Shown in pieces: positions 8,779 to 17,229 of a DNA stretch of 64,000 nt (within the stretch, counting starts at the first letter, position 1; the number at the start of each line of letters is the position of its first letter). The translations under genes were made by a program, and so were the position numbers. The notes beneath the pieces were generated by a model, which saw nothing but the letters and a program-made list of their open reading frames with translations, made no database searches and was not told the origin of the DNA. Origin of the DNA: Streptomyces physcomitrii (GTDB lineage: Bacteria; Actinomycetota; Actinomycetes; Streptomycetales; Streptomycetaceae); NCBI RefSeq assembly GCF_012273655.1, contig NZ_JAAWWP010000007.1:248001-312000 (forward strand), read 5' to 3'.

Positions 8779-9525
8779 TTATCCCCCCGGCGCCCCCGCG
8801 GTTAGCCACTCCACCACCGCCTGCGTCCGGGCCGGATCCTCGGCCCCCTCCGCGAGCTGGGCGCGGGCGGCGTCCAGCGGGGTCAGCCCGTCCCAGCCCA
8901 CCCAGCCGGGATTGGCGCCGAGTCCGCGGAGGTACTGGGCCGTGGTCAGCCGGCCGCCGTGGCAGGCGCCCCAGAAGGCCCGGGTGAGGTCCTCGGCATC
9001 CGACCGCCCGGAGCGTACGTACTCCTCGACCACCTCCCGCAGACCGAGGGTCGCCGCGTCCTGGAGGGTCGTCCTGGCGCCGTGCGCGAGGAGCCTTCTG
9101 GCCGCACGCCACTGGCCGAAGGCGCGGGCGTCGGCGAGCGGGGTGCCGCCCGCGATGACCGCGCCGTCCGCCTCGATGTCCGCCCCGGCGTCGAGAAGCG
9201 CGTCGAGGGCCTCGACATCGTCGCAGCTGGCCGCCCAGTGCAGCGGCGTCTCCCGGTGGGCGCCGCCGAACCGGGCGTTCGGATCGGCACCGGCCGCCAC
9301 GAGGAGGGCCACCGTCGCACCGACGCCCGGGCAGTGGCCCGGCCAGTCGGTGGCCAGGTGCAGCAGACTCCGCGTACCGCCGCCGCAGCCCTCGGCCGCA
9401 TGCGTCACGCGGGCGGTCGCGAGCCCGGGGTGCGCGCCGAGCAGCCGCCGCAGTTCCGCCAGGTCACCGGAGCGGATCGCCCCGGTGACCGCGACGGCGA
9501 GCGGGTCCTGCGAGGTGAGCTTCAC
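8779..9525 (-). CDS. Ankyrin-repeat protein
   Basis: The protein has 248 residues with ankyrin-type helical pairs. Typical strings are TPLHWAASCDDVEALDALLDAGADIEAD, a segment with SLLHLATDW...LLVAAGADPNAR, and a final GLTPLDAARAQLAEG. Ankyrin domains bind other proteins, and nothing in the sequence says which. I start it at GTG 9525 (protein VKLTSQDPLA) because AAAGGAGA lies eight bases before it. The frame continues 47 codons upstream but only through an Arg-rich, low-quality stretch without a ribosome site. It converges on the repeat region and has no operon partner. Confidence 0.8.
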   Translation of the reverse strand: MKLTSQDPLAVAVTGAIRSGDLAELRRLLGAHPGLATARVTHAAEGCGGGTRSLLHLATDWPGHCPGVGATVALLVAAGADPNARFGGAHRETPLHWAASCDDVEALDALLDAGADIEADGAVIAGGTPLADARAFGQWRAARRLLAHGARTTLQDAATLGLREVVEEYVRSGRSDAEDLTRAFWGACHGGRLTTAQYLRGLGANPGWVGWDGLTPLDAARAQLAEGAEDPARTQAVVEWLTAGAPGG

Positions 9526-9753
9526 TTCCCGGTCTCCTTTCCTTCTTCTCCTTGTTCCTGCTTCCTTCTTCCGCAGGTGCGCGCGCCGTCTCGCGCTGCC
9601 CTCTCCGAGCGGTTTCCCGCACCGTGTCGTCGTCCTGCCCCGCACGGTAGCGATCGCCACTGACAAGTGCGCAGAGCGCGGCGGCCGTGGTCCGGGATGA
9701 GCCGCCGCATGCCTCGCGGAGGGTTCTCCGCAGGGCTCTGACCGGGCGCCGAA

Positions 9754-10208
9754 GTGAGCCGGCCGCCCGCCGCCGAATGGGCGGTCCTCGGCGAGGACGG
9801 CGATCCGGTCCCCGGAAACCCCGAGGAGGTCGCGCGCCTCGGCCGCAGCCTCCGCAAGGCGTCGGCGAGATGGTGGACAGCGTGAAGGATCTCAAGGCGT
9901 TCAAGGACATCGGGGATCTGCGAAGTGCCCGCCTGTGGCGGGAAGCCGATTTGCGGGGCGGTGACCTCGGCCTGCACAAGCTGAAGGAAAGCCTCGATGA
10001 AGTCGATTCGTCACTGCGCTTCGATGTTGTGGTCAAGGGTCATCTGGACACGTTCCAGACGCAGACGAATATCTGGAAAGGCACGACCATCTTCGCCACC
10101 GCGGCAGACGCAGCCGACAAGGGTGAGCTCTTCGGTCTTGTCGGTGCCCCGGACGGCCTGTACGAGCTGACCGGCGTCAAGGACGCCACCACCACGGGCA
10201 ATGGCTGA
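9754..10208 (+). pseudogene. Frameshifted, truncated type VII-secreted-protein-like gene
   Basis: From GTG 9754 the first frame reads RPPAAEWAVLGEDGDPVPG followed by NPEEVARLGRSLRK. This matches the opening of actinobacterial putative T7SS-secreted (WXG/LXG-like) proteins. It then hits a stop at 9883. The family-like continuation (MVDSVKDLKAFKDIGDL) lies in the third frame from 9870 to 10208, so one base is missing or two are extra near 9860-9868. The remainder is short (about 110 codons), lacks the long helical body and has no recognisable toxin domain, so it is probably a decayed or internally deleted copy. If the shift is a sequencing error, the intact product would be about 150 residues. 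Family assignment is from memory of the motif. Confidence 0.5.
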
Positions 10209-10266
10209 CGGGCTCCCTGTACTGTCCGGCGTCGTGCCTGGCGGCGTGAACAGAGGTGACGAGAAA

Positions 10267-11583
10267 ATGATCATGCTTCCCGTGGGGCAGCATGCTCCGG
10301 GCTTGGACATCGTGCGTCGCGTACGCCTGCGTGCCGAGCCGGGTGTGCTGTTCAGGACCGACCGGCGCGGCCGTGAACGCCGCTATGAGACCGCCGGGGG
10401 CGGCCTGGCAGCCGTCAGATATTTTCCGCCTGTCGAGGACGAAAAGGGAAAGGAGCCTCTTTTCCCGGAACGCTGGGGTACGGCTGTTTTCGAGGACGCC
10501 GAAGGGCGACCGGTGCTGCAGATCCCGCTCGCCCAGTGGTTTCCCGAGGCCGATCGGCTCGGCACCCTGTTCCTGGACGAGGCCGAACACCTCGACCGGT
10601 CAGGACTTTCCGGCCTTGTGCGGGAGCTGGGGATCCCTCTGCACACCGAGGCGAAGAGTTTGCGGGACATGCCCTCGGCTTACCAGCGGCATCGAGGGGT
10701 CTACTTTTCGCTCAGGGCTGTTCCCCTGTTCTGCGAGTTGCTGCGCGGGGTGTCCATGCTCTTCTTCATCGCGGCATTCATCACGGTCATGGTCTCCGAT
10801 GGGCCTAGCGAGACGGCGTACGCCGTCGCCTCCGGAAGCTTGTTCGTCGTTCCCGCAACTCTCGTCCTGAGCAGTGTCGTTCTGCGTCGTCGTGCGCCGG
10901 ATCGGGTGCCGCCAGGGCCCGGTCTCCTGGTGCGGCCCATTCCGGAGCCGAGCCCTGCTGTCACCCATCGCTTCCTCACTGTCCCGTTCGTCAAGGTGCT
11001 TCCCGAATACGTCGTCCTCACGGATTCCACCGGGCGGGAGAGCTGGTTCGCCCGCGAGGGCAGTGCTGCAGTGAGTCAGGTGACAGTGGTCTCCGACACG
11101 GAAGGCGAGAAGCTCGCCGTCGAGTTGCAGGGTCCCGGCGAGCAGGTCCGCGCGATGCTTCCCTGGCGCTGGTGGTTCGGGGGTACGGGCGGCGAACGCT
11201 CCTGGAAGAGCCTGGTCGACGCACTCGGCCTGCCGGTGAAGCACCGGGTCGAGGAGCACGAGACGGACATGGCGCATTCCCTGGGCGTACCGCTGGGTGC
11301 GGATATGCGGGGCCGAGCGCCGCTGGCACCGAAGGACGCCCGCTCCGCGACGCGTTCGAGCGAAGGCGCAGCCGCCAGAGGCGAGTGGGTCCTCCTGCTC
11401 TTCGCCGCCATTTTCCTCCCCGGACTCGGCCTTGGCCCCGATGACCTCGTGCTCTTCCTCGCAGGAGTGTTCTCCGCCCTCACCTTTCTCCTGATCCTCA
11501 TCCCCTACGCCACCCACCAACTCCGCAGCCGGCTCCGCCTGGACCGGCCCGCCGCGGCGCACGAACCGGAGTCCACCGCGTGA
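10267..11583 (+). CDS. Hypothetical membrane protein
   Basis: I do not recognise the family. The product is 438 residues from ATG 10267; an in-frame ATG at 10201, overlapping the previous stop, would add 22 residues. There is one hydrophobic hairpin near residues 165-215 and a second pair near the C-terminus (WVLLLFAAIFLPGLGLG, then VFSALTFLLILIPYA), so it is probably a four-helix protein with large cytoplasmic portions. It directly follows the type-VII-like gene remnant, and its stop overlaps the next gene (GTGA). Such membrane/soluble sets near T7SS substrates could be accessory or immunity proteins, but that is inference. Codon and G+C use (~65%) is lower than in the neighbours, hinting at transfer. 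Confidence 0.7.
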   Translation: MIMLPVGQHAPGLDIVRRVRLRAEPGVLFRTDRRGRERRYETAGGGLAAVRYFPPVEDEKGKEPLFPERWGTAVFEDAEGRPVLQIPLAQWFPEADRLGTLFLDEAEHLDRSGLSGLVRELGIPLHTEAKSLRDMPSAYQRHRGVYFSLRAVPLFCELLRGVSMLFFIAAFITVMVSDGPSETAYAVASGSLFVVPATLVLSSVVLRRRAPDRVPPGPGLLVRPIPEPSPAVTHRFLTVPFVKVLPEYVVLTDSTGRESWFAREGSAAVSQVTVVSDTEGEKLAVELQGPGEQVRAMLPWRWWFGGTGGERSWKSLVDALGLPVKHRVEEHETDMAHSLGVPLGADMRGRAPLAPKDARSATRSSEGAAARGEWVLLLFAAIFLPGLGLGPDDLVLFLAGVFSALTFLLILIPYATHQLRSRLRLDRPAAAHEPESTA

Positions 11584-12206
11584 CCGAGCCACACGAGGCC
11601 AGTGCCACCCCCGCGGACTACCGTCTGCTGCTCCCCGAGGGCTGGTTCCGGCTCGCCCTGGAGGAGGAGCGACGCGCGGCGTCCGTCGAGGCCCTGGTGG
11701 ACCGGCAGTTGAGAGGCGCCGACCATCTCGCCTATCTGCGGCCCCAGTTGCGCGCCGAGCTGATGGCACGGGCCGAGGAGTCCTACCGCGGCGGTGGCAT
11801 CGAGCTGTATCTGAGCCTGCAGCAGGCGGGGGCGTTGACGATCCCGGCCTCGCTGCTCGTGACGCTGCTGCGGCCGGAGCCCGGCAGGGCACTGCCCCGC
11901 CTCGACGACCTGGCCCAAGAGCTCGCGGCGGAGGCGCAGCCGGGCCGGGAGGTGTCCATGGAGAAGACCGCGGCGGGCCGGGCCCTGCGGGTGCGCCGCG
12001 AGATCCGTACTGAGGAGGAGACCCAGCAGGGGGAGAAGCAGGAGCAGTACGCCTTCGACTCCGTCACCGTCGACTACCAGCTCGACATCCCGGGCGGCCA
12101 GGGGCAGTTGCTGCTGACCTTCTCTACCCCTCTGGTGCAGCTCGCCGAGGCGATGACCGAACTCTTCGACGCCATCGGGGGTTCCCTGACCTGGAGTTCC
12201 GCATGA
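11580..12206 (+). CDS. Hypothetical protein (LLPEGWFRL type)
   Basis: This is a 208-residue soluble protein with no signal peptide or membrane helix. It opens with DYRLLLPEGWFRLALEEERR and ends in a beta-rich half (VTVDYQLDIPGGQGQLLLTF). The final segment LVQLAEAMTELFDAIGGSL resembles the end of the next gene's product, and both open with a P-E-x-W motif, suggesting distant paralogues. The GTG start overlaps the membrane-protein stop and its own stop overlaps the next ATG, so the three are made together. Function unknown. Confidence 0.7.
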   Translation: MTEPHEASATPADYRLLLPEGWFRLALEEERRAASVEALVDRQLRGADHLAYLRPQLRAELMARAEESYRGGGIELYLSLQQAGALTIPASLLVTLLRPEPGRALPRLDDLAQELAAEAQPGREVSMEKTAAGRALRVRREIRTEEETQQGEKQEQYAFDSVTVDYQLDIPGGQGQLLLTFSTPLVQLAEAMTELFDAIGGSLTWSSA

Positions 12207-12793
12207 GCGACCTCAATCTGCTGAGTGTTCTGGTGCCGGAGGACTGGGTCACGCTGCCCGGGGCGGGGACCTCGCTCTCCCGCTGGTCGCGTGCGACCGC
12301 GGAGGAACTGGCGGCACGGGGACGTGCGGCCGGGCATCCGATGGACACGAAGCCGCTGCGGGCGGACCTCAAGGCCTGGGCGAAGGACAGCCGGAGCCGT
12401 GCCCCGCTCAGCGCCTCGCTCTACTACCCGGACGGCTTCGAAGAGGCCCTGGCGCTCGTCGAGGTGCAGGTCTTCGTCCCCGACGAGACCCTGCCCGTGA
12501 TCACCCTGGACTGGCTCGCGGAGACCTTCGGCGCCTCCGATTTCGGCCCGCCCGAGGTGACCCGGGTCGAGGTCCCCACCGGCCCCGCCGTACGGATCCG
12601 GCAGAACCTGGCGATGGAGTCCGCGGGCCGGAGGACCCCCGGGGTGCTGCGCGAGACCCTGACGTACGGCATGCTCCCGCACGGTTCGACGAGTGCGGTG
12701 ATGCTCATGGCCTCCTGGTCGGCCCCCGGTGTCGCCGGGGAACTCGAAGCCGTGGTGGACGAGATCGCCCGCCGCCTGGAGGCCTCTGTCTGA
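12203..12793 (+). CDS. Hypothetical protein (LVPEDWVTLP type)
   Basis: This 196-residue soluble protein is translated from an ATGA overlap with the preceding gene. The start LLSVLVPEDWVTLPGAGTSL parallels the LLPEGWFRL opening of that neighbour, and the end (APGVAGELEAVVDEIARRLE) matches its amphipathic terminal helix. It is likely a duplicated pair acting with the membrane protein encoded upstream. No catalytic motif was found. A strong hairpin follows within 20 bases of the stop. Confidence 0.7.
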   Translation: MSDLNLLSVLVPEDWVTLPGAGTSLSRWSRATAEELAARGRAAGHPMDTKPLRADLKAWAKDSRSRAPLSASLYYPDGFEEALALVEVQVFVPDETLPVITLDWLAETFGASDFGPPEVTRVEVPTGPAVRIRQNLAMESAGRRTPGVLRETLTYGMLPHGSTSAVMLMASWSAPGVAGELEAVVDEIARRLEASV

Positions 12794-12811
12794 CCAGGGT
12801 GTGCGGACACC

Positions 12812-12853
12812 GGCAGGGCCGCCGGGGATCCCCCGCACCCCAGCGGCCCTGCC
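12812..12853. terminator. Hairpin terminator between converging genes
   Basis: Perfect 11-bp arms GGCAGGGCCGC (12812-12822) and GCGGCCCTGCC (12843-12853) enclose a 20-base GC-rich loop. It lies between the stop at 12793 (+) and the stop of the minus-strand permease at 12895, so it could serve both strands. Confidence 0.65.
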
Positions 12854-12894
12854 CGTCTTCCCCCCACGTACTGGAAGCCCCGTACCGAAGCCCC

Positions 12895-14232
12895 TCAGCC
12901 CGCCACCGCGACCGCGGCCACCGCCGGGGTGCGCAGGGTGCGGCGGGTGGTGCCGAGGCAGGTCAGGAGGGTGGCGGCGGCGCCTACCGCGAGGACGCCG
13001 AGCCAGAGGGCGTAGACCTGGTCCGGCAGAGCGGTGTCGGTGCGGACGCTGGTGAAGGCGAGGGTGCCGGCGAGGCCCGCGAGGGTGCCGAAGAACGTGC
13101 CGGTCAGGGTGAGGAAGAGGCCCTCGAAGCCCACCGTCGCGAGCACTTGGCGCGGGGTGGAGCCCGCGAGGCGCTGGCGGCCGAACTCCTGGGTGCGGTA
13201 CGAGGTCGCCGCGTACAGGGAGTTGATCAGCATCAGGCAGGCGAAGGCGGCGATGATGCCGACGACCGTGAGGTTCAGGGTCTCCAGGTTCTTGTCGTCG
13301 ACCGACTTGGTCAGGCCCGATGCCGCGAGCGCGTCGTTCTCGACGGTCTGCATGGACAGCGTCGCCGCGGCCACACCGGTGAAGAGGATCAACGGCATGA
13401 GGACACCGGCCAGTTGGGCGGCCCGCTGGCGCATGTTGTGCACCGCGAGGTACGCGCCCGCCCCGCCGAGCCGGGCCAGCGGCCGGGCGAACCAGCCGAG
13501 CAGCAGCCGCAGCAGATGCGGCGAGAAGACGGCGAAGCCGACCGCGAGCAGGATCGCGCCGTAGGCGGGCGCCGCCATCAGCGCCGGTTCGGTGGCGTCC
13601 ATCGAGAAGGTGGCGGCGACGCTCCCGGCACCGAGGACCAGGGCCGCGGCCCCGCCGAGGACCCGCAGCCGGCCGCGCGGCGCACGGCCGCCCGCAAGTG
13701 CCCGGGTGGCGCGGCGCACCGCGAGGAAGGCGGCGCCGACCGCGGCGAGCAGGGTGATGGCGAAGCCGGAGGAGAGGGCGATCGGACCGAAGGCGAAGTC
13801 GACGTCCTGCCCGACCTGGCCGCTGTCCTGGAACATGCCGAACAGGGCCCGCCCGCCGAGCATCGCCGGGCCGACGGCGAGCAGCATCCCGGCCGTGGCC
13901 ACCACCACCGATTCGCCGACCACCATCCGCTTGATCTGCGCGGGCGTCGCCCCGGTGCTGCGCAGCAGGGCGATCTCCTCGCCGCGCTGGCGCACATTGA
14001 CCGTGAGGGTGGAGGCGATCGCGAAGAAGACGAGCAGGGTGCCGTAGCCGCCGACGACGCTCGCCGCGGTGGTGAGGGTCTCCGCGCTGGTGTCGTCGAC
14101 GCCCGCGCCGGCGGCGGTGTCGTGCAGCGAGTTGAAGGTCATGGTGACGCCCGCGCCGAGGAGGGCGGCGAGCAGCGTGGCCAGGAAGCGCGCGGGGCGC
14201 TGCCGTACGGACTTCCATGCGAGGGAGAACAT
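12895..14232 (-). CDS. ABC transporter permease, FtsX/MacB-LolC type
   Basis: The protein has 445 residues. It has an N-terminal helix (SVRQRPARFLATLLAALLG) followed by two FtsX-like membrane blocks. The first contains the coupling segment RQRGEEIALLRSTGATPAQIKRMV near residue 80; the second contains the equivalent RTQEFGRQRLAGSTPRQVL near residue 345. It carries no nucleotide-binding motif. It starts five bases after the ATPase stop, so the pair forms a two-gene operon. Related Streptomyces pairs are often associated with antimicrobial-peptide resistance or lipoprotein export; the substrate is unknown. Confidence 0.87.
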   Translation of the reverse strand: MFSLAWKSVRQRPARFLATLLAALLGAGVTMTFNSLHDTAAGAGVDDTSAETLTTAASVVGGYGTLLVFFAIASTLTVNVRQRGEEIALLRSTGATPAQIKRMVVGESVVVATAGMLLAVGPAMLGGRALFGMFQDSGQVGQDVDFAFGPIALSSGFAITLLAAVGAAFLAVRRATRALAGGRAPRGRLRVLGGAAALVLGAGSVAATFSMDATEPALMAAPAYGAILLAVGFAVFSPHLLRLLLGWFARPLARLGGAGAYLAVHNMRQRAAQLAGVLMPLILFTGVAAATLSMQTVENDALAASGLTKSVDDKNLETLNLTVVGIIAAFACLMLINSLYAATSYRTQEFGRQRLAGSTPRQVLATVGFEGLFLTLTGTFFGTLAGLAGTLAFTSVRTDTALPDQVYALWLGVLAVGAAATLLTCLGTTRRTLRTPAVAAVAVAG

Positions 14233-14237
14233 GCGGG

Positions 14238-15119
14238 TCAGGCCCCCAGTCGGATCGTGTGGTCGGTGGCGGTGCCCGGGGCGGGGTGGCCGGGCGCGGC
14301 GGGGTACGGGCTCCGGGCGCCGCCCTGCGCGAGGTCGCCGAGGTGGGCGAGGCGCTCCGCGACGGCGTCCACGCTGGGCGACTGCAACTGTCCGGCGAGG
14401 CGCCCGTCGGCGAGGAAGACCACCGAGTCCGCGTAGGAGGCGGCGACCGGGTCGTGGGTCACCATCACCACGGTGCGCCCGTGCACCCGTACCGCCTGCT
14501 GGAGCAGCCGCAGCACCTCGCGGGCGCTGCGCATGTCCAGGGCGCCGGTGGGCTCGTCCGCGAAGACCACCCGCGGCTCGGTGACCAGCGCCCGGGCGAT
14601 CGCGACCCGCTGGCGCTGGCCGCCGGAGAGCTGGTCGGGCCGGTGGCCGAGCCGGTCGCCGAGGCCGACCTGGGCGAGCACCTGCTCGGTACGCGCCCGG
14701 TCGATGCGGCGGCCCGCGAGGCGCAGCGGCAGGGTGGTGTTCTGCGCGACGGTGAGCGTCGGCAGCAGGTTGTACTGCTGGAAGACGAAACCGATCCGGC
14801 TCCGGCGGAACTTCGTCAGCTCCGCCTCGCTGCCGCCGGTCATCTCCTCGCCGTCCACCATGACCAGGCCGCTGTCCGGCCGGTCGAGCCCCGCCGCGCA
14901 CTGCAGCAGCGTCGACTTGCCCGAGCCCGAGGGCCCCATGATCGCCGTGAAGCTCCCGGCGGGCAGGCTCAGCGTCACCTCGTCCAGCGCGGTCACGGAG
15001 TTGTCCTGCGGACCGCCGCCCGCCCCGCTCCCGTACCGCTTGCTGACCTTCACCAGCCGCAGGGCCTCCGGGTGCCCCGCCCGCCCGGCCCTCGCACCGC
15101 GGTTCCGCTTCCCGAACAT
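14238..15119 (-). CDS. ABC transporter ATP-binding protein, LolD/MacB type
   Basis: The protein has 293 residues. Walker A is GPSGSGKST (~residue 65), the Q-loop region has FVFQQYNLLPTLT, the signature is LSGGQRQRVAIAR (~165) and Walker B is VVFADEPTGALD. The DEPTGALD variant and the QQYNLLP string are typical of the LolD/MacB group that partners with FtsX-type permeases, as here. The ATG at 15119 follows GGAAGGGG at a good distance. Residues ~1-25 are an Arg/Gly-rich extension, and a ~35-residue Ala/Pro tail follows the cassette. Confidence 0.9.
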   Translation of the reverse strand: MFGKRNRGARAGRAGHPEALRLVKVSKRYGSGAGGGPQDNSVTALDEVTLSLPAGSFTAIMGPSGSGKSTLLQCAAGLDRPDSGLVMVDGEEMTGGSEAELTKFRRSRIGFVFQQYNLLPTLTVAQNTTLPLRLAGRRIDRARTEQVLAQVGLGDRLGHRPDQLSGGQRQRVAIARALVTEPRVVFADEPTGALDMRSAREVLRLLQQAVRVHGRTVVMVTHDPVAASYADSVVFLADGRLAGQLQSPSVDAVAERLAHLGDLAQGGARSPYPAAPGHPAPGTATDHTIRLGA

Positions 15120-15446
15120 GCTGTCCCCTTCCGTCCTCCGGCGCCCGGTGCGCCTCGTCTTCGACGTTACGGACGGTGAACGCCGGCCACATTGGGCCCA
15201 CGACCCGGATCGGGGGTGGTGCTGAGTACACCGGGAGAAGGGGGGAAGTTCCCGGCGTCCGGGGCCGCCCGGGCTCACGCCGGGTCACAGCTCGGTCGCC
15301 GTGGGGCGGGTCGGGTCTGTCGCCCTCTGCGTTGCATCGGTAAAGTCGGGCGGGTTCAGGCCTACGGGGGGCGCACCACTATCGGCACGGCCCGGCCAGC
15401 CACGCTCCCGCGAAGACCCTTATGAGCTACGGGAGTTGGTTGCACG
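15120..15446. other. Divergent intergenic region
   Basis: About 330 bp separate the minus-strand ABC operon from the plus-strand lipoprotein gene and must hold both promoters. No palindrome, riboswitch-like fold or convincing -35/-10 pair stood out. The CTTATGAGCTACGGGAGTT stretch near 15419 supplies the GGGAG ribosome site of the lipoprotein gene. Confidence 0.4.
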
Positions 15447-16094
15447 ATGAAGAAGCGCACGACCGGCGGAGCCCTCGCCGCCGCCCTCGCCGCCCTGCTC
15501 CTCACCGCGTGCGGAGGCTCCGACGACAAGGACTCCGACGAGATCGAGGGCGCGGGCAAGGAGTCCCCTTCGACGTCGGCGGAGGCCAGTCCTTCGGGGT
15601 CGGCAGAGGCGGGGGCGCCGGAGTTCGACTTTCCGAGTGATGTGACGGTGACGATCGCCGCCAAGCCCACCGGGGACAAGGTCAAGGACGCCGTGGTGCG
15701 GGATGCCGGCTACGCGAACCAGGCGATCAAGCTGGCGCTGGCCAAGGGCGATCCGGAGCTGCCCGTCTTCCAGGACTACGTGATCGGCCAAGCCTCCTCG
15801 GACTGGCGGCAGAGCGTGGCGGACTTCAAGAAGAAGGGCCACACCGTCACCGGGAAGGTCGAGTTCTACGACTTCAAGGTCACCGGGGTGAAGGGCGAGA
15901 GGGCGACGGTCACCTACTGCGAGGACCAGAGCCACGCCTACCGGAAGGAGATCGCGACCAAGAAGGTGCTCAAGACCGAGGTCACCAAGAACAGTTACAC
16001 GGGCCACGCGGACACGCTGCAGAAGGGCCCCGAAGGGAACTGGCGCCTGATCGACCAGTTCTACGAGGAGGGCGCGGCGACATGCCAGCGTTGA
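15447..16094 (+). CDS. Secreted lipoprotein of unknown function
   Basis: A basic leader (MKKRTTGG), an Ala/Leu core and the lipobox LTAC place Cys22 as the lipidated residue. A Ser/Glu-rich linker follows and then a ~140-residue domain. The domain ends TYCEDQSHAYRKEI...GNWRLIDQFYEEGAATC, which resembles NTF2/SnoaL-like small extracellular folds found in many Streptomyces lipoproteins. Two Cys residues late in the chain could form a disulphide. Its last 13 bases overlap the next secreted-protein gene. Confidence 0.75.
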   Translation: MKKRTTGGALAAALAALLLTACGGSDDKDSDEIEGAGKESPSTSAEASPSGSAEAGAPEFDFPSDVTVTIAAKPTGDKVKDAVVRDAGYANQAIKLALAKGDPELPVFQDYVIGQASSDWRQSVADFKKKGHTVTGKVEFYDFKVTGVKGERATVTYCEDQSHAYRKEIATKKVLKTEVTKNSYTGHADTLQKGPEGNWRLIDQFYEEGAATCQR

Positions 16095-17077
16095 TCGGCG
16101 CACGCGGTGCGGCCGCCCTTCTGCTGAGCGGCGCCTGCGTTCTGGCGGTCGCGGTCCCGGCCGCCGCGGACCTCAACGACCGTCCGCCCCAGACGAAGCC
16201 CTCGGGCCCCTCCGACGAGATCGGCTCCCAGGTCAGCTTCACCTACCGCTCGTCCGCGAAGTCCGGCAAGCCGATGGCTCCGGCCGGGGGCAACTGGTCG
16301 CCTCCCGCCTGCTGGTTCGAGCCGAAGTACAACCCGAAGGATTTCGAGAAGGAACTCGCCTCGCACAACTACGGGGGCGGGAGCGCCGGTACGGACATCC
16401 ACAACGAATACTTCGAGGAGACGGACGGCAAATATCACCAGGGGGACAAAGGCTCCTGGTACAAGCTGGTGAAGAACCCCAACACCAGCTATGAGGAGTA
16501 CGGCAGCCGATGCCGCACCCTACGGCTCTACGAATGGGTGGGCCCCGCCGACCCGCCGCCGCCGGGAAGCCCGGTGATCACCCCGGAAATCCTCGCGGGC
16601 CTCGCCTACAACCACACGAAACTCCCCACCCCGCCCGTGAAACTCTCCCCCGACCCGGGCCGCCTGAAGGTCAACCTCCCCACCAAGGTGGCCTTCGAGG
16701 GCGGACTCGACCGGGTCTCGGTGACCGCGAGCATCGACGCCATGGGCGTGGACCTGGCCGCCACCACGGTCGCCACCCCCAAGCAGTTGCGCCTGGAGGC
16801 CGGTACGGAGTTCGCCGACCCGCAGACGTGCACCTACGACCTGGTGAAGAGCGGCGGCACGTACACCGTCGACTCGGGTGACTCGGGGTGCCTGCTGACC
16901 TACCGCAAGTCCTCCGGGAACGGCACCTACGACCTGAACGCCTCGATCACCTGGGACGTCACCTGGAACCCGACCGCGGGGCCGGACGGGGCGCCCGTCC
17001 ACGACGACCTCCCGGACGGCGAGACGGAGAACGACATCCCGGTGACGGTCAAGGAGATCCAGTCGGTCAACCGGTAG
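16082..17077 (+). CDS. Secreted protein of unknown function
   Basis: The product is 331 residues with a classical signal peptide (AAALLLSGACVLAVAVPAAA, cleavage near residue 29) and no lipobox. The mature part has Trp/Tyr-rich, probably beta-structured segments and four Cys (PACWFEP, SRCRTL, PQTCTYD, SGCLLTY). The gene overlaps the lipoprotein gene by 13 bases, so the two are co-translated and may act together at the cell surface. No catalytic motif was recognised. A 13-bp hairpin follows its stop. Confidence 0.72.
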   Translation: MPALIGARGAAALLLSGACVLAVAVPAAADLNDRPPQTKPSGPSDEIGSQVSFTYRSSAKSGKPMAPAGGNWSPPACWFEPKYNPKDFEKELASHNYGGGSAGTDIHNEYFEETDGKYHQGDKGSWYKLVKNPNTSYEEYGSRCRTLRLYEWVGPADPPPPGSPVITPEILAGLAYNHTKLPTPPVKLSPDPGRLKVNLPTKVAFEGGLDRVSVTASIDAMGVDLAATTVATPKQLRLEAGTEFADPQTCTYDLVKSGGTYTVDSGDSGCLLTYRKSSGNGTYDLNASITWDVTWNPTAGPDGAPVHDDLPDGETENDIPVTVKEIQSVNR

Positions 17078-17115
17078 GCGACCGGCGAACAACTATCAGG
17101 TACGGAGCTTGAGTT

Positions 17116-17144
17116 GGGCGGGGGCGGTGTGACCGCCCCCGCCC
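17116..17144. terminator. Perfect 13-bp hairpin terminator
   Basis: Arms GGGCGGGGGCGGT (17116-17128) and ACCGCCCCCGCCC (17132-17144) enclose a GTG loop. It lies between the plus-strand secreted-protein gene and the converging DinB-like gene, as expected of a bidirectional terminator. Confidence 0.75.
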
Positions 17145-17191
17145 CCTCCGGAGCTCCGCCCCCTCCGGAGCTCCGCCCCCTCCGGAGCCCC
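17141..17191. repeat. Three 17-bp direct repeats
   Basis: Three head-to-tail copies of GCCCCCTCCGGAGCTCC (last copy diverging at its end) start inside the right arm of the hairpin. Each copy contains the palindrome GGAGCTCC or a variant. They are noncoding. Confidence 0.7.
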
Positions 17192-17229
17192 GTCCCCGTC
17201 GCGGGCTCTGCCCCACCCGACCGCGCGGG

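Noticed and set aside
9687..9869. Continuous reading of the 9687-10208 frame as one protein
   Set aside because: The first ~60 residues are Arg/Pro-rich noise; the conserved N-terminus lies in a different frame, so a frameshift model fits better.
17141..17191. CRISPR-like array
   Set aside because: Only three 17-bp direct copies without spacers.
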